Below, piece after piece: positions 22,637 to 27,926 of a stretch of DNA of 27,926 nucleotides. Below the pieces are notes generated by a model. The model saw only the letters and a list, made by a program, of their open reading frames with translations, had not been told where the DNA came from and did not search any database. This stretch comes from CAYSYY01 sp964576115 [NCBI: uncultured Gemmatimonadota bacterium] (GTDB lineage: Bacteria > Blakebacterota > Blakebacteria > Blakebacterales). The translations under genes and the position numbers were made by a program. Position 1 is the first letter of the stretch. Every line of letters begins with the position of its first letter. The stretch is taken from assembly GCA_964576115.1 (NCBI GenBank), contig CAZNUA010000013.1, positions 1-27,926 of the forward strand, given 5' to 3'.

Positions 22637-23332
22637 ATGTGTGACGATCACGACCACGGCCACGACCACGGTCATACTCACATCCACGTGCACGAGCCGG
22701 TCACGGCTCTGCCCCGTCTCGGCCTGCCCGCCCCGCGGTTCGAGGCCTCCACGACTCACGGTCCGCGACGGCTCGAGGATTACGCGGGCTCATGGCTGAT
22801 CCTCTTTTCCCACCCGGCCGACTTCACTCCGGTCTGTACCACCGAGTTCATGGCCTTCGCCGGCATCCATGAAAAGCTGCGCGGGATGAACTGCGAGCTG
22901 TTGGGTCTGAGCATCGACAGTGTGCATTCCCACATCGCCTGGGTGCGGAACATCGAGGCGAAGATGGGGACAAAGGTCACTTTCCCCGTCATCGCCGATC
23001 TGAACAAGGATGTCGCGACGAAGTACGGAATGATCTCACCCGGCGAGAGTACGGTCGAGACCTCTCGCTGTGTCTTCATCATCGATCCCGAGCAGGTCCT
23101 GCGGGCGATGATCTACTATCCCATGACGACCGGTCGCAGCAGCGACGAGATCCTGCGCGTGCTGTCTGCCCTGCAGACGGCCGACGAACACGGGGTGGCA
23201 ACCCCCGCCGACTGGCAGCCGGGCGAGCCGGTCATCCTGCCTCCACCGCCGACCCAGGCGGAAGCCGAGGAGCGGATGCAGACCGGGGAGGCGGAGTGCA
23301 CCGACTGGTATTTCTGTAAAAAAACCCTCTGA
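22637..23332 (+). CDS. Prx6-type peroxiredoxin with His-rich N-terminus
   Basis: Thiol peroxidase reducing H2O2 or organic peroxides, 231 residues. FSHPADFTPVCTTEF (57-71) holds T64 and peroxidatic C67; TSRCVFIID (142-150) holds catalytic R144. The long C-terminal arm ends with C221-TDWYF-C227, like the CxDWWFC ending of archaeal-type Prx6 enzymes and a candidate resolving cysteine region. The first 20 residues are unusual: HDHGHDHGHTHIHVH has eight histidines in alternation, a likely metal-binding extension. ATG 22637 follows GAGGAGG by 6 nt and decides the start. Two nitroreductase-family genes follow on the same strand (gaps 65 and 13 nt), suggesting a redox-stress operon. Confidence 0.9.
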   Translation: MCDDHDHGHDHGHTHIHVHEPVTALPRLGLPAPRFEASTTHGPRRLEDYAGSWLILFSHPADFTPVCTTEFMAFAGIHEKLRGMNCELLGLSIDSVHSHIAWVRNIEAKMGTKVTFPVIADLNKDVATKYGMISPGESTVETSRCVFIIDPEQVLRAMIYYPMTTGRSSDEILRVLSALQTADEHGVATPADWQPGEPVILPPPPTQAEAEERMQTGEAECTDWYFCKKTL

Positions 23333-23397
23333 GAGCGGTAGGGCGTTCATCATGACCGGGTGAGATTCCATCCGGTCGCAGTGACGGTGGTGAGAGC

Positions 23398-24177
23398 GTG
23401 AGCGAACTCACCCGGGATCAGTTCCGGGCTTTCCTGAAAGATTCGATCCGCAAGCGGATCGATTTCCGCCGGACCGACCAGCGCCGGGGGTTACCCCCGC
23501 CCCCGCTGCAGAAGCCGGTACCGGCCGGAAGCGAGCTGATTGCTCTGCCCCGCCGCGACGCCTGGGAGCGTTTCGATTCCGTGAGTCTGCTCGAGGCCGT
23601 CGGCCGCCGCGAGAGCCGGCGCGACTATCTGCCCGAACCCCTCACCCCGGCCGAACTCGGGTTACTGCTCTGGGCCACCCAGGGGATCCGGCAGGTCGTC
23701 AATCCCGCCACCGCCCTGCGTACCGTCCCCTCGGCCGGCGCCCGGCACGCGCTGGAGACCTACCTGGGCATCGTCAACGTCGACGGTCTTTCCCCCGGGC
23801 TCTACCGCTACATTCCGCTCGAACACGCCCTCCTGCTGCTTGATGAAGATGACGCCATCGGACCCCGGCTGGTCCGGGCCACCTTCGGGCAGAGCTTCCT
23901 CGCCGCCGCCGCGGTCGTCTTCATCTGGACGACGATCCCCTACCGCATGGAGTGGCGCTACGATCTGGCCGCCCACAAGGTGATTGCACTGGATGCCGGT
24001 CACGTCTGCCAGAACCTCTATCTGGGGTGCGAGGCGATTTCGGCGGGCACCTGCGCCATCGCCGCCTATGACCAGGAGGCGGTCGACACTCTCCTCGGCG
24101 TGGACGGCGAGGACGAATTCACCCTGTACCTGGCTCCGGTAGGAAGAGTCAGAAAGAGCGAGACCGACCGAGACTGA
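23398..24177 (+). CDS. SagB/ThcOx-type nitroreductase-family dehydrogenase
   Basis: FMN-dependent oxidoreductase of the SagB-type branch, 259 residues. RRESRRDYLPEPLTPAELGL (70-89) is the family's first FMN-contact motif; LRTVPSAGARHALETYL (107-123) and GHVCQNLYLGCEAISAGTCA (201-220) are the other characteristic blocks. Members near RiPP clusters oxidise azolines, but stand-alone forms like this one, with no YcaO or precursor peptide in the window, have unknown substrates. The start GTG 23398 fits SELTRDQFRAFLKDS; the RBS is moderate. Thirteen nt separate it from the next nitroreductase gene, so the two are co-transcribed. Confidence 0.85.
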   Translation: MSELTRDQFRAFLKDSIRKRIDFRRTDQRRGLPPPPLQKPVPAGSELIALPRRDAWERFDSVSLLEAVGRRESRRDYLPEPLTPAELGLLLWATQGIRQVVNPATALRTVPSAGARHALETYLGIVNVDGLSPGLYRYIPLEHALLLLDEDDAIGPRLVRATFGQSFLAAAAVVFIWTTIPYRMEWRYDLAAHKVIALDAGHVCQNLYLGCEAISAGTCAIAAYDQEAVDTLLGVDGEDEFTLYLAPVGRVRKSETDRD

Positions 24178-24190
24178 GAGGAGTAATTCC

Positions 24191-24712
24191 GTGTCAGGCA
24201 GCGACCTTCTCGAGACCATCCGCACGCGCCGCAGCATCCGGTCCTACACCCCTGAAGAGATTCCGGAGGAGCTCGTCGATGAGCTGATCGAGGCCCTCAT
24301 CTGGGCTCCCAGTTCGGGCAACTACCAGTGTCGCAAGTTCTTCTTCGTGCGCCGTCCCGAGGTGCGCCGGCAGCTCGAGGACGCCTGCTTCAATCACGAC
24401 TGGATCGCCCAGGCGCCGCTGGCGGTGGTCTGCTGTCTGGACCGCAAGATCGAGGAACACTACGGCGAGGGGGCCGCCCCCTTTGCGATTCAGGATGTTT
24501 CCGCCTCGATCGAGAACATGCTCCTGCTTGCCAACGACCGGGGGCTGGGATCGTGCTGGGTCTGTGCCTGGGATACCGAACGCGTGCGCGAGATTCTGCA
24601 AATCGGCCCCGAGCTCGACTTGGTGGCGCTCGTCACGGTCGGATATCCGGCCGAGAGCCCCGCACCGACCGAACGGGTGAGCCGCGACGAGGCGGTGACT
24701 TTCATCGACTGA
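24191..24712 (+). CDS. Small nitroreductase-family protein
   Basis: FMN-dependent NAD(P)H oxidoreductase of 173 residues. TRRSIRSYTPEEIPEELVDE (12-31) is the diagnostic FMN-phosphate motif, followed by IWAPSSGNYQCRKFFFV (37-53), DVSASIENMLLLANDRGLGS (102-121) and VALVTVGYPAE (145-155). GTG 24191 has GAGGAG about 8 nt upstream. It is several Cys richer than usual (C47, C66, C81, C82, C122, C125). It probably forms a dimer; a heterodimer with the upstream SagB-like protein is possible but unproven. Substrate unknown. It converges on pgi with only 12 nt between the stops. Confidence 0.85.
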   Translation: MSGSDLLETIRTRRSIRSYTPEEIPEELVDELIEALIWAPSSGNYQCRKFFFVRRPEVRRQLEDACFNHDWIAQAPLAVVCCLDRKIEEHYGEGAAPFAIQDVSASIENMLLLANDRGLGSCWVCAWDTERVREILQIGPELDLVALVTVGYPAESPAPTERVSRDEAVTFID

Positions 24713-24724
24713 CACCGCGCTTAT

Positions 24725-26386
24725 TCAGAGCAGGGCTTCGAGTTCGCTCTCGACCACTTCGAGCCCGGCCTCGGGCTCGGTTCCCAGACTGACGCGCACG
24801 ACCCGCCGCTCGCGCTGCCGCAGGGCCAGATAGTCTCCCCGGGACTGGGCGGCGATCAGGGTGCGGAAATCGAAATCGGTCTCGGGGACAGGCAGAGCCT
24901 CGGCCGGTTCATCGACCAGCTGCAGAAAGAGTCCGGCGTTCGGACCTCCTTTGTGCAGCTGACCGGTCGAGTGCAGGAAGCGGGGCCCGAAACCGGTGGT
25001 TGTCGCCGCCCCGGTCGCGTCCCGCAGCCGGCCGGCGAGGTCGTGCAGCCGGTCGCTCACGGCCGGGTGGGGGGCCAGGTAGGCCTGCAGACCGAGATAG
25101 TCGCCCGTCGCGAGCGAACCGAGCCACGTGTCCAGGGCCGAGCGCAGGGCTGCGGGATTCCCGGTCGTCTCCTCACAGATTTCACCGCTGCCTTCGAGTT
25201 CACCGGCCATGGCCCGCCGGGCGAGATCCTTGGCCAGCTGCACATCGGGTTGGTCGAAGGGGTTGATATGAAGCACCGCGCCGGCGGCAGCCACGGCGAA
25301 CTCGAAATCGAACATGCTCCCCGCCAGTTCCTCCTTCCCGTCCAGCCGGATCCGGACCACCGGATGACCGGCCGCGACCAGTTCGTTCAGCCGGCGATCG
25401 AGTTCGGCGTCGCTCTCGCCGGCCAGCTCGATGGCGACGAAGAAACGGTCGGAGCCGTAGGTGTCGAGCTCCCCGGGCGGTTCGCCGGCCACCGGAACGA
25501 TTCCCCGGCCCTGCTTGCCGGTGCTCTCGGCGATGAGCTGCTCCAGCCAGTCGGGATAGGCCGCCAGCGAGGGGGAGGTGAAGAAGGTGACCTTGTCCCG
25601 CCCGGTGAGCGCCATTTCGCCCAGGGCGGCTCCCAGGGCCAGGGCGTCGCCGCCGATCCGGCCGTTGTCGCTGCGGGTCAGGGCGGCCGCGTCGGCGGCC
25701 CGTTCGAGCAGGCGGGCGGGATCGAGCCCGATCAGAGCCGCCGGGACCAGACCGAAGTAGGTCAGGGCCGAGAAGCGGCCCCCGACATCGGCCGGAGCGT
25801 TGAAGACCCTCTGGAAACCCCGCTTGACGGCCAGCTCCTCCAGAGCCGAACCGGAATCGGTGATGGCCGCGAAGCGGTCTCCCGGTTCGGCGAGTGCCCG
25901 GGCGGTAAGCTGCCAGAAATAGCGGAAGAAACTCAGGGTTTCGAGGGTGGTGCCCGATTTACTGGCGATCAGAAAGAGGGTGCGCCCGGGCTCGATCGCG
26001 TCGCTGACGGCCCGGACGGCTCCCGGATGGGTCGAATCGAGAACGAGCAGGCGGGGAAAGCCCTCGCGCGGTCCGAAAACCGCCGCAAAGGTCTCGGGGG
26101 CCAGGCTCGAGCCCCCCATGCCGCACAGCACGATCGTCTCGATCCCGCTTCCGCGTGTCTCCTCGGCAAAGTCTGTCAGGAGTCCGGTCACCTCGGGCAT
26201 CGAGTGGGGCAGATCGAGCCAGCCCAGGCGGTCGGCGAGTTCGGGCCGGGGTTCGGACGACCAGATGGTGTGATCGTTCTGCCAGAGACGATCGGCGAAC
26301 TCCTCGGCGGTCCAGCCGGCGAGGCGGCGGGATACGGCCCCGGCATCGGCTGTGAGCTCGAAGGTCCAGGCATCGGGACGGGGCAT
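24725..26386 (-). CDS. pgi: Glucose-6-phosphate isomerase of the transaldolase-fusion type
   Basis: Interconverts glucose-6-phosphate and fructose-6-phosphate. 553 residues with two SIS domains. LCGMGGSSLAPETF (87-100), IASKSGTTLETLSFFRYF (140-157) bind phosphate; EQLIAESTGKQG (282-293) carries the catalytic Glu region; HINPFDQPDVQLAKD (373-387) and FLHSTGQLHKGGPN (470-483) close the active site. The last two motifs are those of the Pgi half of bifunctional transaldolase/Pgi proteins rather than of the E. coli enzyme; the transaldolase half is absent here. ATG 26386 has AGGGAG 8 nt upstream; a much longer open frame to 27052 is antisense to pyk and not real. It diverges from pyk. Confidence 0.9.
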   Translation of the reverse strand: MPRPDAWTFELTADAGAVSRRLAGWTAEEFADRLWQNDHTIWSSEPRPELADRLGWLDLPHSMPEVTGLLTDFAEETRGSGIETIVLCGMGGSSLAPETFAAVFGPREGFPRLLVLDSTHPGAVRAVSDAIEPGRTLFLIASKSGTTLETLSFFRYFWQLTARALAEPGDRFAAITDSGSALEELAVKRGFQRVFNAPADVGGRFSALTYFGLVPAALIGLDPARLLERAADAAALTRSDNGRIGGDALALGAALGEMALTGRDKVTFFTSPSLAAYPDWLEQLIAESTGKQGRGIVPVAGEPPGELDTYGSDRFFVAIELAGESDAELDRRLNELVAAGHPVVRIRLDGKEELAGSMFDFEFAVAAAGAVLHINPFDQPDVQLAKDLARRAMAGELEGSGEICEETTGNPAALRSALDTWLGSLATGDYLGLQAYLAPHPAVSDRLHDLAGRLRDATGAATTTGFGPRFLHSTGQLHKGGPNAGLFLQLVDEPAEALPVPETDFDFRTLIAAQSRGDYLALRQRERRVVRVSLGTEPEAGLEVVESELEALL

Positions 26387-26497
26387 GAGACACTCCCTGC
26401 TTCGACTCCGCGGGTGGTGGAAACGCTCGACAGGGTATAGTGTAGTGGGCCTGAGGAAGAATGCAGAAGCCGAACCCGATCGGGAGGAGCCAGCCTG
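26387..26497. promoter_or_regulatory. Divergent pgi / pyk promoter region
   Basis: 111 nt between divergent glycolytic genes. On the + strand TATAGT (26436-26441) is a good -10 candidate 57 nt before pyk; no convincing -35 lies 17 nt upstream. No clear dyad is visible, so joint regulation is only suggested by arrangement. Confidence 0.35.
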
Positions 26498-27925
26498 GTG
26501 AGGGAAAACCGGCGGACCAAAATCGTCGCCACCATCGGTCCCGCCTCGAGCGGGACGGAGGTGCTCGAGGACATGATCGGAGCGGGCCTCGATGTGGTCC
26601 GGCTCAACTTCTCGCACGGCACCCACAGCGAGCATGCCGAAACGATCGAACGGGTGCGGGAGATCGCCGGGCGTCTCGGGCGCCCGATCGCGATTCTCCA
26701 GGATCTCTCCGGACCCAAACTGCGCCTGGGAGAGATCGCCGGCGGCACCGTCACGCTGGATACGGGCGCGGACGTCATTCTGACCGCCCGCCCCGTGCCG
26801 GGTTCGGCCCGCGAGGTGTCTGTCGCCGATCCCGGCCTGCCCGGTCGCGTCCGACCGGGCGATTCGATGCTGCTGGCCGACGGTGCTCTCGAACTCGAAG
26901 TGATCGAGGCGGGGGAGACCGATATCAGGTGCCGGGTCATCGTCGGCGGACAGCTCGGCTCGCAGAAGGGGATCAATCTGGCCGGTGAGGGGCCCGCAGA
27001 ATCGGGGCTGACGGAAAAGGACCGGGTCGATCTGCGCTTCGGGCTCGAGCACGGAGTTGATCTTGTCGCGCTCTCCTATGTGCGTTCGGCGGCCGATATC
27101 GACATTGCCCGTCAGATCGCCGGGCAGACGGGAGCGGGGGTTCCGATCGTCGCCAAGATCGAGAAGTACGAGGCGCTACAGAGGATCGATGGCATCGTAG
27201 CCACTGCCGACGGGATCATGATCGCCCGCGGAGATCTGGGAGTCGAGACACCACTGGAGCGGATCGCGCTGGAACAGAAGGATCTCATCCGGCGGGCCAA
27301 CGCCGCCGCCATACCCGCCATCACGGCCACCCAGATGCTTCGTTCGATGGTCGAGAGCCCGCGCCCCACCAGGGCCGAGGTCAGTGATGTGGCCAATGCC
27401 ATCCTCGACGGCACCGATGCCGTAATGCTGTCCGAAGAAACCGCCATCGGGGCCTGGCCGGTCGAGGCGGTAGCCATGATGGACCGTATCGCGGCCCAGA
27501 CCGAGGCGGCCTTCCCCCACGATCTGTGGAGCGAGCGCCTGCGCGAGTACGAACCCGCCGGCACTCCCGGCGCGGTGGCCCACGCCGCCTGCGATCTGGC
27601 CCGGAGAATTGAGGCCCGCTGTATCGTATGTTTCACGTATTCGGGCTCGACTGCCCGGCTGGTGGCCAAGTACCGCCCCGCCCAGGACATCATCGCCGCC
27701 ACGCCCGAGGCCGCCACCGGTCGGCGTCTGGCCCTGGTCTGGGGGGTCGAACCGTGGGTGATCGAGCGTGAAGTGGAGGGCGAAGAGGTGGTTGCCTGCG
27801 CGATCGAGGCCGCCCGGAACATCTGCGGTGTGACTGTGGGCGACCGTCTGGTCGTGACCGCCGGCCTGCCGATGGGCACCCCGGGGGGCACCAACCTGAT
27901 CCGGGCCGTCACCGTTCCCGGTTGA
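26498..27925 (+). CDS. pyk: Pyruvate kinase
   Basis: Transfers phosphate from PEP to ADP, the last step of glycolysis. Complete at 475 residues, ending one base before the window edge. RRTKIVATIGPASSG (5-19) and VVRLNFSHGTHSEH (33-46, K+ and substrate binding) open the barrel; LQDLSGPKLRLGEI (67-80) starts the lid B domain; IVAKIEKYEAL (217-227) carries K220; IMIARGDLGVE (240-250) binds Mg; ITATQMLRSMVESPRPTRAEVSDVANAI spans 275-302. The C-terminal domain (about 345-475) is the usual regulatory fold with CFTYSGSTARLVAKYRP. GTG 26498 has GGGAGGAG about 10 nt upstream. The stretch NLAGEGPAESGLTEKD differs from the usual NLPGVxLxxPxLTEKD, a mild oddity. Confidence 0.95.
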   Translation: MRENRRTKIVATIGPASSGTEVLEDMIGAGLDVVRLNFSHGTHSEHAETIERVREIAGRLGRPIAILQDLSGPKLRLGEIAGGTVTLDTGADVILTARPVPGSAREVSVADPGLPGRVRPGDSMLLADGALELEVIEAGETDIRCRVIVGGQLGSQKGINLAGEGPAESGLTEKDRVDLRFGLEHGVDLVALSYVRSAADIDIARQIAGQTGAGVPIVAKIEKYEALQRIDGIVATADGIMIARGDLGVETPLERIALEQKDLIRRANAAAIPAITATQMLRSMVESPRPTRAEVSDVANAILDGTDAVMLSEETAIGAWPVEAVAMMDRIAAQTEAAFPHDLWSERLREYEPAGTPGAVAHAACDLARRIEARCIVCFTYSGSTARLVAKYRPAQDIIAATPEAATGRRLALVWGVEPWVIEREVEGEEVVACAIEAARNICGVTVGDRLVVTAGLPMGTPGGTNLIRAVTVPG

Positions 27926-27926
27926 T

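Noticed and set aside
23398-24712. Thiazole/oxazole-modified peptide (RiPP) cluster suggested by the SagB-type protein
   Set aside because: No YcaO cyclodehydratase, precursor peptide or transporter is encoded nearby; the neighbours are a peroxiredoxin and another nitroreductase.
24953-26440. 495-residue open frame on the plus strand
   Set aside because: Antisense to pgi, which has complete active-site motifs and a good RBS.
26387-27052. N-terminal extension of the pgi frame by 222 residues, as a possible fused transaldolase
   Set aside because: The extension is antisense to pyruvate kinase, contains no transaldolase motifs, and ATG 26386 has a well-placed RBS.

Overview
The window looks like chromosomal DNA from an uncultured, GC-rich, Gram-negative bacterium. 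It carries an outer-membrane beta-barrel protein, a menaquinone methyltransferase, two orphan MacB/FtsX-type permeases (the ADOP family first noted in Acidobacteria), two PadR regulators, a tal-pgi-type glucose-6-phosphate isomerase and a class I fructose-bisphosphate aldolase. That mix suggests Acidobacteriota, Gemmatimonadota or a Krumholzibacteriota-like lineage. The exact phylum is inference. I see no phage, IS, CRISPR, rRNA or tRNA genes. Coding density is high, and most antisense reading frames are by-products of GC-rich codon use.

Region 1 (1-5074, + strand) is a possible operon: outer-membrane protein, UroD-like protein, MenG-type methyltransferase, aldo/keto reductase with two 4Fe-4S motifs, and a small DsrE-like protein. 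The last is the most notable gene. Its frame is interrupted by one TGA at 4949 exactly where the family has a conserved Cys. The frame then continues for 40 conserved-looking codons, and a hairpin lies 20 nt after the TGA. I read it as a 120-residue selenoprotein with a Sec-x-x-Cys motif.

Region 2 (5169-12498) mixes carbon metabolism and regulation: glgC (-), an iron-type alcohol dehydrogenase (+), a padR plus HAAS/sensor membrane-protein pair (-), a GSA-aminomutase-like aminotransferase (+), a decayed M28 peptidase, and class I aldolase (+).

Region 3 (12582-19588) holds two overlapping flavodoxin-fold reductases (-), ADOP permease 1 (+), and a convergent padR2-ADOP permease 2 operon (-). 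A 21-nt motif is shared between the padR1 promoter and the ADOP1 promoter 4.7 kb away, suggesting one regulon. padR2 has its own cluster of 17-bp repeats.

Region 4 (19763-27925) holds a SpoU/TrmH RNA methyltransferase and a secreted DJ-1/PfpI plus seven-repeat propeller protein (both -), a His-rich peroxiredoxin followed by two nitroreductase-family proteins (+), then divergent pgi (-) and pyk (+). Redox proteins recur through the window (AKR, DsrE-Sec, flavoproteins, peroxiredoxin, nitroreductases), as do glycolysis/glycogen genes (glgC, fba, pgi, pyk).
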